A DNA stretch of 64,000 nt. Source: Candidula unifasciata. Its lineage: Eukaryota > Mollusca > Gastropoda > Stylommatophora > Geomitridae. Shown here one piece after another: positions 11,106 to 22,867 of the stretch. The stretch lies in the NCBI GenBank assembly GCA_905116865.2, contig CAJHNH020006079.1, positions 317,501 through 381,500 on the forward strand. Direction: 5' to 3'. The stretch's first letter is position 1, and each line of letters opens with the position of its first letter. Made by a program: the position numbers and the translations under genes. The notes under the pieces are model-generated. The model was given only the letters and a program-made list of their open reading frames with translations. It was not told the DNA's origin and ran no database searches.

Positions 11106-12420
11106 GTAAGTTTTATCACATGTTGTTTTATGTGAGATTGACTCCACTTACTCATTGGAAGTAAGTTTTATCACATGTTGTTTTATGTGATGTTGACTCC
11201 ACTTACTCAATGGAAGTAAGTTTTATCACATGTTGTTTTATGTGAGATTGACTCCACTTACTCATTGGAAGTAAGTTTTATCACATGTTGTTTTATGTGA
11301 TGTTGACTCCACTTACTCAATGGAAGTAAGTTTTATCACATGTTGTTTTATGTGATGTTGACTTCACTTACTCATTCGAAGTAAGTTTTATCACATGTTG
11401 TTTTATGTGATGTTGACTCCACTTACTCAATGGAAGTAAGTTTTATCACATGTTGTTTTATGTGATGTGACTCCACATACTTGATGAAAGTCAGTTTTAT
11501 CACGTCAAATTATGTGATGTTGATTCTACATACTTGATTAATGTAAGTTTCTTAGGAGGCTGCTTGGTCTCGAGGCATGGCATCGTCTCAAGTGCTGGAG
11601 ATCCCAGGTTCAAGCCCCAGTGAAGGCTAAGATTTTTTCCCATAGACTTCTAGTAATTTCCCCTGGTCTCTTGGTAGTAAGATTGGATGCCTGTGTGTAT
11701 TGTTGCACATGTAAAAATGCCTTGACAGTTGGAAATCAAAAAATGAGTAGCCTAACGGCACTGCCCAGGCAAAAATTGGAGTTAAAAATCTACCAAAAGT
11801 ATTTCAGGGTCCTTGCCATTGCTACAAAGTTCATGCGCTTCGCTGAGTTTCATCCAACTCAGGCTTGAGTCAGAAGTAGAACGGAGCACTTATGGGTTAC
11901 TACCCTTGTGCCATGATTTTGATCCATCGTTAGAATCTAACCCTAAAGTAAGTTTTATCACATGTTGTTTTATGAGAGGTTAACTCTACATACCTGATTG
12001 AAGTAAGTTTTGAATCTCGTTTTATATGAAATTGACTCAAATACTTGATTAAAGGTAGTTTATCACATCATATTATGCAAGATTGATTCCACATACTTGA
12101 TTAAAGTAAGTTTTATCATGTCATGTTAAGTAAGGTTGACTCCAAATACTTTTTTGAAGTAACTTTTATCACATATTGTTTTATGTTATGTTGACTCCAC
12201 ATACTTGATAAGAGTAAGTTTTATTACATGTCATATTATGTGAGGTTGACTCCACGTACTTCATAAAAGTAAGTTTTATCATGTCATGTTATGTGAGGTT
12301 GACTCCACATACTTGATAAAAGTGAGTTTTATCACATGTCATTTTATGTAAGATTGACTCCACATACACATCACATATAAAGTCATGCTGACTCGACCTT
12401 GTCCATTGAAGTAAATGTTA
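11086..12420. repeat. 55-bp minisatellite spanning the exon 2 splice donor
   Basis: The repeat begins in the end of exon 2 and runs into intron 2. The unit contains ACTCCACTTACTCAATGGAA followed by GTAAGTTTTATCACATG. Near-identical donors fall exactly 55 bp apart at 11106 (the true site), 11161, 11216, 11271, 11326, 11381 and 11436. Units alternate (CTCAA/CTCAT; AGATTG/TGTTG), suggesting a 110-bp dimer. Older, looser copies continue after a SINE (11545-11945) to about 12420 and beyond. Confidence 0.97.
11545..11945 (+). mobile_element. tRNA-derived SINE, family A
   Basis: Head: TGGTCTCGAGGCATGG (A-box region) and GGTTCAAGCCC (B box). Body: CCTAACGGCACTGCC, 'gtatttcagg', then GGAGCACTTATGGGTTACTAC and a GTTGATCC-like end. 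It interrupts the 55-bp array. Other copies are at 38395-38818 (+) and 27910-28090 (3' part), with a rearranged pair at 21602-21950. Confidence 0.88.
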
Positions 12421-13299
12421 TAACATGATATGTTGGGATGTTGATTCAAAATACTCGTGTGAACCATATATGCCATGTGTTTGAATCCCAAAACTCAATG
12501 TAAGTAAGTTTTTTCAAATATAATGTCACCTTGACTACACTTACTCCATGTAAGTGTTATGCTATGACAAGTTAATGCAAAATATTATATGGATGTAGAT
12601 ATCATCACCTGTCATGTCAGATCAACCACATACTCAGTGGAAGTAAATTTTCTAAACTAATTGACTACTTATTAAATGTTTTTCTTGTCTATAATTATGT
12701 TTTAGTTGCTATTATATACAACACTACCCTGTTCTTGTCTAATCTTTCAATGCTTTTTTCAGTTGTCTTTTAGCAATCTACAGTCACTAAGACTAATGCA
12801 GTATATACAGTTTTTGTCTAATTATCTATTGCTTGTTTAGTCTCTACATGCAAATTTGGTGAATGCATTTTTGTGCATATTATTTATGTTGTCATGTTAA
12901 GTCTGTATAAAGTATCCTGTTTTGTTAAGTTGTCAATATTTTTCTGTATTTTGTGTTTGCAGTGTCAGATTAATCCAATTTGTTTGATGTGGCTTATCAG
13001 CACAGCAAAATATTACAAAGCCCAGATGTGTATTCATATAGTCTTTCAATTATGCTTGTAGTCTAGGGTTTTGTTAATGCAAGTGACCAACAAATTAACC
13101 GTATCATGTGTATAGTAGAGAGGAAGAAACAACACAGATTAATAATCTGTTTGTCACCACTAATCAATGGCATCATGTGTGCTAATAAACTACAGTGGTT
13201 GTGGTAAATATAGAGAGTATGGTAGATAACAGTCTGCATACACACAAAAAGTTGAATGTGAGAAGACCATGGTTTAGACTAAGACGGTGGTGGAGGTAT

Positions 13300-13620
13300 A
13301 TTAACCAGGCAGATAGTCTGGCTGTTTCTGCACCACTTGCTGGTGAATTGATGTATGACAGGCCAGATGTGTAAGGGCCCTTTGGGAGCAGGTGAACAGT
13401 GCGGAGGCACAAATAGATCATTATGGTCTGACAAGAATGGTGCTGCAAGGAGTTACCAAGGGATCTGGCAGACGCTCAACACTCGAGAGAAAGGCGAGAC
13501 AGATATACAGTCAAGACAGTTACTGGTACTATTGGAATAGGAACTCTTCGCTTGCTGCTGAAGATGGGGACGGAGCACTTATCGGAGTGTGATGATGTGG
13601 ATTCTTAATTCAACATTCAA
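13300..13620 (+). mobile_element. 5'-truncated I-type LINE, 3' end
   Basis: The plus strand matches the last 0.3 kb of the LINE at 44568-48134, including the 'acaagaatggtgctgcaagg' region and 'ttgctgctgaagatgggga'. It ends with ATTCTTAATTCAACATTCAAC, the family's short-repeat tail. The reading frame is broken. Confidence 0.85.
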
Positions 13621-13786
13621 CAGTTTTTAACCCGGCAGACCTAGAAACCCTAAAAGTTACTAAGTTGGAAGAGGCTAATCAGTAGCTGAACAGAGGTGGG
13701 TGATATCTGCAGCAGTGAACCTTAAGGGCTAGGAATGTTAAAGAAGAAGAACATGGGTATAGTCTTTCATTTCTCCACTTTACCAG

Positions 13787-13935
13787 GATTTTGACAAGCT
13801 GGCAACTAATGCAGTGTCTCAGCACTTTGAGGAGATAAACTCCATTTTGTTTGAGGGTCAAAAGGAAAACTTGACCCAACATGCTGATGTTGCCAGGGAG
13901 TGTCAGGAATGGAGTTCTCAGTTTCCACATCTCAG
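13787..13935 (+). CDS. FAM149B1: FAM149B-like coding exon 3 (DUF3719 core)
   Basis: The acceptor is CACTTTACCAG and the donor is CTCAG|GTATGC. It encodes residues 85-133, with DFDKLATNAVSQHFEEINSI early and ECQEWSSQFPHLR at the end. These are the most conserved parts of the FAM149 family (DUF3719: helical segment, then EC.EW...FPHLR). This exon identifies the gene family. Confidence 0.95.
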
Positions 13936-14179
13936 GTATGCCAGTTTGTAAATCTGCAAACAGCCAGCCTGTTTAATATTCTTTTTTGAATTATTCCTTT
14001 CTTTCTGTGGTTGTGTCAAATATTGTTTTATTACTTATTTTCTGTTATTTGTACAATTAGTGTCTTTGCTATTTCCTGTTATGCATATTAACTAATTAGT
14101 TAGATATTGTCTTCTCAACAAAGATTAGCTGCAAAATTATCCAGCATCCTGCCTCTGTTTGTTCATTTGTTGATGTCTC

Positions 14180-14440
14180 CTTCTTCGTGTATTAGTATCC
14201 TTCTCATACTCACCTGTCTTCAACTGTTTTCTCCAGGATAGTGTTTATTAAAGTATGCAACATTTAGACATCACCGTAAATCTGTCAGAAAGTTCTGGCT
14301 GTTTGTCCACTTCTGGACTTAAGTGTTTTTCCAGAACTAGAGTTTTGCAGTCCTGGCTTATTTATATGCAGACTTTTGGCCTCTCGCCCTTTAGGCAGAT
14401 GCACTCTGACTGCAAAGGAATATTTCCTTAAGCAACTCTC
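14180..14440 (-). mobile_element. SINE family E copy (reverse)
   Basis: Read on the minus strand it has the family's order: 'gcatctgcctaaagggcgag', AAAAGTCTGCATATAAATAA, then CTGGAAAAACACTTAAGTCC-like sequence. It lies in intron 3. Confidence 0.65.
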
Positions 14441-15182
14441 TGTTCATTCTTATTTTGTGTAGAACCTGTGTATTTGATTGACACTGTTTCCATGAAATAG
14501 AACCTGTTCTTTTGTAAATCATAAATCAATTGTATGCAGCATTCACAGTGAAGGCTGCTTGTAGTGCACCCACTGCTGCCTTTGGGAGTCATTTAGAGTA
14601 AGGTCCCAGTGGCCAAGTCATCTAGACATTTATCTTGTTCTCTTTCCCTTGATCTTTTTCTGTCAATCTTTCCAGTTGTCACTAAGTCTGTTCCAATTCA
14701 TTTGTTTAATTTCTGTTAATCAGTTTATTTTTTGACATCACAGGGAGTATTCCTTGTTTGTTGTCTATCATTTCATGATACATTTCAAATTTTTCTCCCC
14801 CCCCCAAAAAAAAGCATATCTCCACATGAAGTTGGTGTTTTTCAATTTCTCTGCTGATCGTCCTTGTCTGTACATGCATATAACATGACAGGTTGCTGAG
14901 ATACAGAAGACAAAAAACAAAACAAAAACATTAAAAAATGAATAAATGAACTGTCTCAGGAAACAAACGCCATAGTGTAAGGGGCATGCACAGTAGACCG
15001 TTTTTGAGAGCACTAACCCTGTCATGATGTCATGAAACAAACAGGGAAAAAATAGCAGGAGAAACAGGAAGAGAAGGAGGCTATAATATAAACAAGTGTG
15101 TACTAACTGACTGTTTTCATGTCTGTGAAACATTTTTTTTTTAAATGCTATCTTGGCAAATTTTACCACAGCACAGATGTCT

Positions 15183-15507
15183 TCTGTTATATGTTATACC
15201 ACATAATTTACCATGGCACAGCCTTCTTCCCTGATATATTATACCACACAATTTACCATTGCACAGCCTTCTTCCCTGTTATATTATGCCACATAGTTTA
15301 CCATGGCACAGACTTCTTCCCTGATATATTATACCACATAATTTACCATTGCACAGACTTCTTCCCTGATATATTATACCACACAATTTACCATTGCACA
15401 GCCTTCTTCCCTGATATATTATGCCACATAGTTTACCATGGCACAGACTTCTTCCCTGATATATTATGCCACATAGTTTACCATGACGCAAGCTTCTTCC
15501 CTAATAT
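15183..15507. repeat. 45-bp minisatellite, block 1
   Basis: About seven copies of a 45-bp unit with core 'taccacataatttaccat' and 'cacagccttcttccctgat'. It is the same family as block 2 (15832-16800), from which it is separated by a LINE fragment. ORFs on both strands here are repeat by-products. Confidence 0.95.
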
Positions 15508-15599
15508 TCTTTTTTGTATGTGGTAAAGTCCACGTCATGTGGCATTTGTAGTCATGTCTGTCTGCAACCTTCTGTTTTGTGTACTTTCAATCAGTTCTG

Positions 15600-15790
15600 A
15601 CACAGAGAGTTTCCATTCCATGGTGTTAAACTGTCCAGCATCTTCTCTCTCTGTCTTCGGCTGCCTTTCTAATCCAACTTTCCCCCCTCACAATGTACTC
15701 CAGTTTTTTCCTTTTCATGACATGACCAAAGTAGTAGATTGTCTCCTTCTGATGTGGGCAATCATTGTTTTTCGCTAGTCAGTTTTTTTC
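15600..15790 (-). mobile_element. LINE 3'-end fragment (GAT-tailed type)
   Basis: The minus strand reads YYFGHVMKRKKLEYIVRGES, the conserved YFGH..R..LE motif found after the RT domain in this LINE group. It probably split a single 45-bp array into two blocks. Confidence 0.65.
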
Positions 15791-15831
15791 GAGACCTCTT
15801 CATTACTGTTGTTATTTCTCCAACCTTCTCC

Positions 15832-16800
15832 TCTGATGTCTTATACCACATAGATTACCAGGGCACAACCTTTTCCCCTGATATTTAATGCCACAGTTTA
15901 ACATGGCACAACCTTCTCCCTTGATGTCTTATACCACATAGTTTATCGTGGCACAACCATCTCCTCTGATGTCTTAAACCCCACAGTTTATCATGGCACA
16001 ACCATCTCCTCTGATGTCTTATACCACATAGTTTATCATGGCACAATTATCTCCTCTGATGTCTTAAACCACATAGTTTATCATGGCACAACCATCTCCT
16101 CTGATGTCTTATATCGCATAGTTTATCATGGGTCAACCTTCTCCTCTGGTGTCTTATATCGCATAGTTTATCATGGCACAACCATCTCCTCTGATGTTTT
16201 ATACCACATAGTTTATCATGGCACAACCATCTCCTCTGAGGTCTTATATTGCATAGTTTATCATGGCACAACCATCTCCTCTGGTGTCTTATATCACATA
16301 GTTTATCATGGCACAACCATCTCTTCTGATTTCTTATACCACATAGTTTATCATGGCTCAACCATCTCCTCTGATGCCTTATACTACATAGTTTATCATG
16401 GCCAACCATCTCCTCTGAGGTCTTATATTGCATAGTTTATCATGGCACAACCATCTCCTCTGAGGTCTTATATTGCATAGTTTATCATGGCACAACCATC
16501 TCCTCTGATGTCTTATATCGCATAGTTTATCATGGCACAACCATCTCCTCTGATGTCTTATACCACATAGTTTATCATAGCACAACCATCTCCTCTGATG
16601 TCTTATATCGCATAGTTTATCATGGCACAACCATCTCCTCTGTTGTCTTATGCCACATAGTTTATCTTGGCACAACCTTCTCCTCTGTTGTCTTATACCA
16701 CATAGTTTATCATTGCACAACCTTTTCACCTGATATCTTATACCATATACTTTACCTTGATATAGCATTCTCCCTCATGCCTTTTACTACATAATTTAAT
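15832..16800. repeat. 45-bp minisatellite, block 2
   Basis: About 21 copies of a 45-bp unit with core 'catagtttatcatggcacaa' + 'ccatctcctctgatg'. Minus-strand ORFs with a 15-residue period (HDKLCDIRHQRRWLC) are by-products of the divisible-by-three unit. Confidence 0.97.
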
Positions 16801-16910
16801 GAGGCAGCTATCACGTGTTATACTATAAATTCAGCACATAGCATGACATGACTGAACTATGCTATTGTTTTTATAATTAGTCCAAAAAAGAATTTTGTAT
16901 TTTCATTTAG

Positions 16911-17048
16911 GGTTCTGGGTAAACAAGCATGCACTCCCAAAGACACAGGTTTCTACCATGTGTCATCACCTCAGGGTTCTAGACCCACCTCTTCTAGCAT
17001 GGCTCTGGTAGCTTCAGACACTGGTAGCTCTAGCTCAGATTCTCAGGG
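16911..17048 (+). CDS. FAM149B1: FAM149B-like coding exon 4
   Basis: The acceptor is TTTCATTTAG and the donor is CAGGG|GTAAGT. It completes arginine 134 and encodes residues 135-179, starting VLGKQACTPKDTGFYHVSSP. This is the end of the DUF3719 region (human equivalent begins ILGRQ). A serine-rich, probably disordered stretch follows. Confidence 0.9.
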
Positions 17049-17054
17049 GTAAGT

Positions 17055-17680
17055 TGCACGTCAGTGTTCAGTTACATGTAAATGATTACCTATTTGTAAT
17101 TCTTCAGGTACATGTGAATGTTGAGCTAAATGTGATCTTCACTAAATATGAAAACAGTTAGCTGTTTGTGAATGTTTAGCTACATGTGAGTGTTCAGCTA
17201 CATGTATGTCTTGACTTCTGTATGTGAATGTTCAGTTTTTTATGAGTCTTTACTTATGTGTAATTGATTAGCTGTTTGTGAATGTTCAGCTACATGTGAG
17301 TGTTCAGCAACATGTTTGTCTTGACTTCTGTATGTGAATGTTCAGTTATTTATGAGTCTTTACTTATGTGTAATTGATTAGCTGTTTGTGAATGTTCAGC
17401 TCTGTGTGAATGTTCACTTACGTGTGAAGGATGAGCTGATCGTGAAAGTTTAGCTGTGTATGAATGTCCAGCTGTGTGTAAATGTTCATTACATATGAGT
17501 CTTTACTTATGTGTGAATGATTAGCTCTGTGTGAGTGTTCAGCTACATGTCTTTACTTGCGTGCATAAGTGTTCAATCACATATGAGTCATGTGTGTCAT
17601 GATAAGCTGTGTGAATGTTCTGTTACATGTGATTTTCTTATGTGTGAATTATTACCTGTTTATGAATGATTAGTTGTGTT
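17055..17680. repeat. 18-bp-type minisatellite, block 1
   Basis: Many short units of the form 'tgtgaatgttcagctaca', with length variation and a longer-range duplication visible at about 17200-17400. It continues as block 2 (18127-18790) after a LINE insertion. Confidence 0.93.
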
Positions 17681-17685
17681 GAGAT

Positions 17686-18120
17686 GAGTTGAGTTGAGTC
17701 AAGAATTGACATCACAGCACTCAGGGCATTCCCATGCATGCTCCATCCTCATCTTCAGCAGCCAGTGCAGAGTTCCAATACTGATGGTACCAGTCATAAT
17801 CTGGTTATATCTCCATCTTGCCTTTTCTCTCAGTGTAGTCAGCCGGCCAGACCCTCTGGTTACATCCAGGTGCCTCATTCTCTCCAGGCCATAATAATCT
17901 TCTTTCTCTACTAATTCCATTGCTTGTTCCCAGAGGGCCTTGACCACATCTGCCTTGTCATGTATCAGTTCACCACACAGTGGTGCAGATCCAGCCAGTC
18001 TGTCTGCCTGTTCATTACCGACTACACCGGCATAGCTTGGAAAAAAGATCTAAAGTATGCTCACTACCCGTGACCTTCTCGAAGCATCCTTGTTTCCACC
18101 TTTTTCAGCGTGATTTCAGA
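17686..18120 (-). mobile_element. 5'-truncated I-type LINE, 3' end, inserted in the 18-bp array
   Basis: The minus strand has an open C-terminal frame at 17699-17947 (about 82 codons, 'GTISIGTLHWLLKM' and terminal WECPECCDVNS). It is followed at its 3' side by a TTGAG/TTGAGT-repeat tail. Upstream coding sequence is broken. The same minisatellite lies on both sides, so the LINE arrived after the array formed. Confidence 0.9.
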
Positions 18121-18126
18121 GTCTTT

Positions 18127-18790
18127 TACAATTATAGGATGTGTATTGATTAGCTGTGTGTGAATGAGTAGCTATATATGTGAATGATTAGCTATATTTT
18201 AATGAGTAGCTGTATGTGAATAAATAGCTATATTTTAGTGAGTAGCTATATGGTTATGGGAATGATTAGCTATCTGTGAATGAGTAGCTAATGTGAATGA
18301 TTAGCTAATGTGAATGGTTAGCTGTGTGTGAATGCATAGATGTTTGTGAATGATAAGCTATATGTGAATGTTCAGTTATATGTGAATGCTTTGTTATGTG
18401 TGATGATCAGCTGTGTCTGAATGCTGAGTTATATGTGAGTTTTCAGCGATATATGAATGATCAGCTATGTGTGAAGGCTCAGTTATGTGTGAATGCTCAG
18501 TTATGTGTGAATGCTCAGTTATGTGTCAATGATCAGTTATGTGTGAATGATCAGTTAAATGTGAATGCTCAGTTATTTGTGAATGCTCAGCTATGTTCGA
18601 ATTATCAGCTGTGTGTGAATGCTCAGTAATGTGCGAGATCTCAGCTATGTGCAAATGCTCAGCTATATGCAAATGATCACTATGTGTGAATGCTCAGTTA
18701 TATGAAAATGATCGGATATGTGTGAATGCTCATTTATATATAAGTGTTCAGTTATATGTGAATGATCAGCTATGTGTGAATGATTAGCCA
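18127..18790. repeat. 18-bp-type minisatellite, block 2
   Basis: Units of 'gtgtgaatgctcagttat' type. The middle (18460-18640) is close to a regular 18-bp period and the edges are degenerate. Confidence 0.94.
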
Positions 18791-18799
18791 AAGTATATT

Positions 18800-20190
18800 T
18801 GTGAAGAAAAAAATCTGACTTGGTGCATTTTCGAACCCAAGATCATGAGACCAGCAGATGAGTATCAAGCCACTCTGCTACATTGGCTCCTGCATATTGT
18901 ATTAGCCCTGGATTTGTATAGACAAATCAGCCTTCATTGCATGATGTGGCCAGTATAATGCCAGCCACCTTTGCTTCCAAGAACATTTTCAACCTTTTGG
19001 TAATTCACACCTAGACCACTGGGCAGGAATGTGAGTTTACTATTCAGTGTGCTAATGTAGCTTCCAAGTCAAATCATTAGCAGTAATGGTACTGTCACAA
19101 TACTGGCCTGGGATGTGAGTTAGCTAATCACTGTTCTAATGTAGCCCCTAAATAAACTGTTGCCATTAGAACTAATTGTATTGCTGTTATTGACTTATCA
19201 CATATCTAAAGGCAGGGCATACACGGTTTTTTTTAATAGAAATTATCAGGAACGGTGTTCGGGTATGAATTAGAATGAATTAGAGAAGTTAGCGTGAAAG
19301 GTTTATTTAACTGAATAATTGTTTCAGACAGAGCGAGTTAAGGTAATATGCAGAGCTGGATGGATTAATGTGAAAAATAATTGAGACAGAACAAGTTTGG
19401 GGATTTAACGTTGATGTGTGTTTTTTGTTAGGTGTTGACAAATATCAAGTATAGGATCTTTTTTTTTTTCTTAAAGAAATTACTTTAGTTGTTTTCCATG
19501 TTTCAGCCCCATACACCAGAATCGATTTCCACAGATTTCCTAATGCTAAGAACATTTTTTTTTACCTCTCATATTCTTATTTTATGTATGGATATCAGCC
19601 CCCAGTCTTTATCTACATTAATGCCTATATGTGTGTATGTTTGTACATCCTGGCGTGGTTATTGTGTGGTTTGTCTGATTTATTCTTATCTTTGTGGCTC
19701 CCCTACGATTTTAGAACCTAAGCTCCAATAGGATATATCGCGAATGCGGCATAAACTCAAACAAGTTCAGCTCTTATTCCCGCTCCTAAGGGACAGGCAA
19801 TAAAAGAAAGAGATAAGAAAGAAGCTTTTGAATCCAATGTGCGTAACGCATTCAACTTTTCTTTGATATCTACTTTTTTTTTTTTTTACCTTATTATTTT
19901 CTTCCGGCTCTAAAAGATAGCAACAATACCTAGTAATCTTTTTTTCCCCTGGTTGCCTTGTGGGTTACCTCAACGTTCTCCATTTCTGCTGAGTAAATAG
20001 CTGGCTATAATGGCTGATCCTAAACGATACTCAAAGAAATATGTTCCTTGTATCTTCACTTTTCAGTCAACATAGAAGTGGTTAATAGCTTTTTGTTTGC
20101 TTAGGAGATCCAGTGTCTAAATCCCGTTGAACGCCAGACGTATCTATACTTGTTGTAATGAAGAGCCAGTACCCTTTGGCATGTCGGACA
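18800..20190. other. Intron 4 stretch, no gene seen
   Basis: At 18810-18895 a reversed tRNA-like SINE head is visible (GGGTTCGAAAATG on the minus strand). The rest shows no coding signal, with several poly-T runs (19460, 19870). Confidence 0.4.
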
Positions 20191-20199
20191 TGGTGTGAA

Positions 20200-20695
20200 C
20201 ATGGTGTACTTTTGCTGTAACTTGATAGGCAGCAGATTTCTAAGGAAGATATTTTTCTATAGATGGGGGATTATCGTGGTAACTTTGAGGACGGACGATG
20301 TTCCTTTGTACTGGTTAATGTATGTGATTTGGCGGGTGATAAGTCAATAGAGAAGACATGAACTTCATTTCAAGTTGTTCCTCTTGTAATTTTCGGCATC
20401 GGCGTTACATACCTGTGCTTGTATTTTGAAGAGTATTGCCACCTGATATGCTGGATGTGTCATGAATATTGTGTATAAAAATTTTCTTTGCTACCGGTAT
20501 CTACCATTTTTATGGCGGTGTAAAACAGGGTGTGATGTTTTCTTAGTGTAAAATGATAGCAGCAGATTTGTTTAAATGAATCCTTTCCTGAAGAGACTTT
20601 TCATGGTTACTTTGAGGACAGCGATGTTCTGTTGTAAGGGCTAGCGTATGGGAGTTGGTGAGGATAACGTGTCTGTAGAAGTCACGAACAAGAAC
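20200..20695. repeat. Diverged direct duplication, about 325 bp apart
   Basis: Segments at about 20200-20365 and 20525-20695 share 'gcagcagattt', 'tggtaactttgaggac'/'tggttactttgaggac' and 'cgatgttc' in the same order. This looks like an old tandem duplication of unknown content. Confidence 0.6.
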
Positions 20696-20852
20696 ACTTT
20701 GTCTGTTCTTGTCTCATCTTGTGTTTATTCCCTTACCTACATAGGACTGCAGGTTACACCTGGCTGGGGTTGCCGTTATAGTCATCCAAATTGTAACTTC
20801 TTTAGTGGTTAAACAGTATCTAGTTTGTGCTGTCGACATTAAAATATTGAAT

Positions 20853-21190
20853 GTTGAATTAAGAATTAACGTCACAGCAGTCGTGACACCCCCATAAGTG
20901 CTCCGTCCCCATCTTCAGCAGCAAATGAAGAGTTTCAATTCCGATGGCACCAGTAACTGTCTGATTGTATAGTCCTCTCGCCCTTCCATTGAGTGTTGAA
21001 CGTCAACCAGATCCCCTGGTAACTCCTTGCAGCGCCATTCTCCTCAGACCGTAATCATCTGTTTTTGCTTCCGCACTGTTCACTGGCTCCCTGGGGCCCT
21101 AACAACATCTAGCTTGTCATACACCAGTTCACCACCAAGTGGTGCAGAACCGGCCAGTCTGACTGTCTGCTCATTTCAGCCATATAATCT
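20853..21190 (-). mobile_element. 5'-truncated I-type LINE, 3' end
   Basis: Same 3' sequence as the other LINE fragments (minus strand). It begins after an ATTGAATGTTGAATTAAGAA tail-like run and covers the last 0.3 kb of the element. Frames are broken. Confidence 0.85.
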
Positions 21191-21219
21191 ATTTCGGGCT
21201 AACAAAAGAAACCCAAACC

Positions 21220-21600
21220 CAGCGGTTCTCAAATTGGGTGCCGCGGCACTAGTCAAGAATGTTTCCAAATCTGCTTGAGATCAGCGAAAACAGCAGTTTA
21301 AAACAGAATTACTATGAAGGACGCCAAGAAGAGTTTGGATGCAGGTGTTTTCAGAAAACAGTGCTATTTGCAAGGCTGCAGTGCATTCTCAGCATACGCT
21401 TACATTAAAACAACAGATACAGGAGCAACAATCAAGTGATTTGAGGGTACAATTAACTAAACTTCCAATAAACACATAAAGGCAATAATGAAAAACTCAT
21501 CCAAACAGTTTCATTCCTCGCATTAAAGGCAACTGAACATTACATTTGCACTGTTTCTTCTTCTTTTCCTAAGTATTCAAACCGCTTTCTCTGCGAAAAC
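21220..21600. mobile_element. hAT MITE, partial copy
   Basis: It starts CAGCGGTTCTCAAATTGGGT and matches, in opposite orientation, the complete MITE at 22345-22759 over more than 300 bp. Its far end is missing where SINE-A sequence begins at about 21602. The two copies together form a long inverted repeat. Confidence 0.85.
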
Positions 21601-21601
21601 A

Positions 21602-21950
21602 TTGAGGTTTGAACAACGGATCAACGTCATGGAACACGGGTAGAAACCCATAAGTGCTCCGTTCTTCTTCTAACTCAGGTCTGAGTCCGAAGAAGCTCAG
21701 CATAGTACACAGGCTCTGTAGCACCGGCAAGGATCCTGTAATACTTTTCGGGTAGATAAGTGGAAATCGGGTGGCAATCAAAAAGAGTAGCCTAACGGCG
21801 CTGCCCGGGCAAAATTTGGAGTTAAAAATCCACCCAAAGTATTTCAGGATCCTCCTCGCCCAGTTCGAAGAGTAACGGAGCACTTATGGGTTACTACATG
21901 TGTGCCATGATGTTGATCTGTTGTTCAAACCTCAAACCTCGTCTGTTTAT
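21602..21950. mobile_element. Rearranged SINE family A pair
   Basis: The 5' half is the 3' end of SINE-A on the minus strand (starting AGGTTTGAACAACGGATCAA). From about 21770 the body and 3' end follow on the plus strand, ending TTCAAACCTCAAACCT. This is a fold-back arrangement of one SINE family. Confidence 0.8.
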
Positions 21951-22344
21951 TTGTATGTCATGTGCTTCTTCAGTTTAGGCATGTTAGTGCTGCTTTGCTG
22001 GCTTTATTCACATTAGATGATCGATCCTTTGTCAGGCTGATTTCTTTCTGTCTGCTTTTGTGTTTTCTGCGGTTGATCTTTCCATTCGTCAAAATATTCT
22101 TCGATTTCTCCTTCTTCTTTGTGGGTTACAGCTGGACTGTCATATCTGCCATTTTCGGCCCAGCACATGCGATGTTACGAGATCCTTAGTCCTTATTAAG
22201 AAGAAGTGAGTTCGTTGTCTAACGCCTCCCAAAATGGGACATCGGAACCCACACGGAGACCTGGCTTCTGATCATATGATCTAACAATACGAAGTCGTCT
22301 ACCGGCGATCCAGTGGGCGACCCGGTCGCCGATGTGGAGTAGTA

Positions 22345-22759
22345 CATCGGTTCTTAAACTGTTTTGGCCGCCCCACCCTTGTCGGGCAAACACATTTTCC
22401 TGGCACAACTACCCTCGAAGCGGTTGAATACCTAGGGGGGGGGGGGGGGGGGGGGGGGGCAGTGCACATTTACTGTTAAGTTGTCTTTAATGCGATGAAT
22501 GAAACTGTTTGAATGAATTTCTCATTATTTCCCTAATCTATACCTAAAGTTTAGTTAATTTAACCTGTTTTTTATGTAAGCGTAGGGTGAGACTGCCCTG
22601 CAGCCTTGCCAATAGCTTTGTCTTCTGAATACGCCTGCATCCACGACTCTTCTTGGCTTCCTTCACGGTGTTTCTGTTTTAAGCTGCTGTCTTCGCGCAT
22701 CTCAAGCAGATTTTGAAAATTTCTTGATTGTTGCCGCGGCACCCGTTTTAGAACCGCTG
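22345..22759. mobile_element. hAT MITE, complete, with perfect 8-bp target duplication
   Basis: Left end CATCGGTTCTTAAACTG and right end (reverse strand) CAGCGGTTCTAAAACGGGT form imperfect terminal inverted repeats. GAGTAGTA flanks both sides (22337-22344 and 22760-22767), the 8-bp target duplication of hAT transposons. It is 415 bp with no transposase. An internal run of about 25 G (22435-22459) is present. Confidence 0.93.
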
Positions 22760-22867
22760 GAGTAGTAGACAACTAGTCTTGTTTGGCATATGTCCCAACA
22801 GGATGATGACAGTAATATGCTTAATAGGTCACAATGCTCGGAAAGGACACTTATCTACCCTGACGTG

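Noticed and set aside
14768..15169. 133-codon minus-strand ORF, hydrophobic
   Set aside because: It runs through poly-T/A rich intron and simple sequence, without conserved motif or splice context.
16047..16768. Minus-strand ORFs of 128 and 129 codons with a 15-residue Cys/His/Trp repeat suggestive of zinc fingers
   Set aside because: By-product of the 45-bp array; spacing does not match any finger class.
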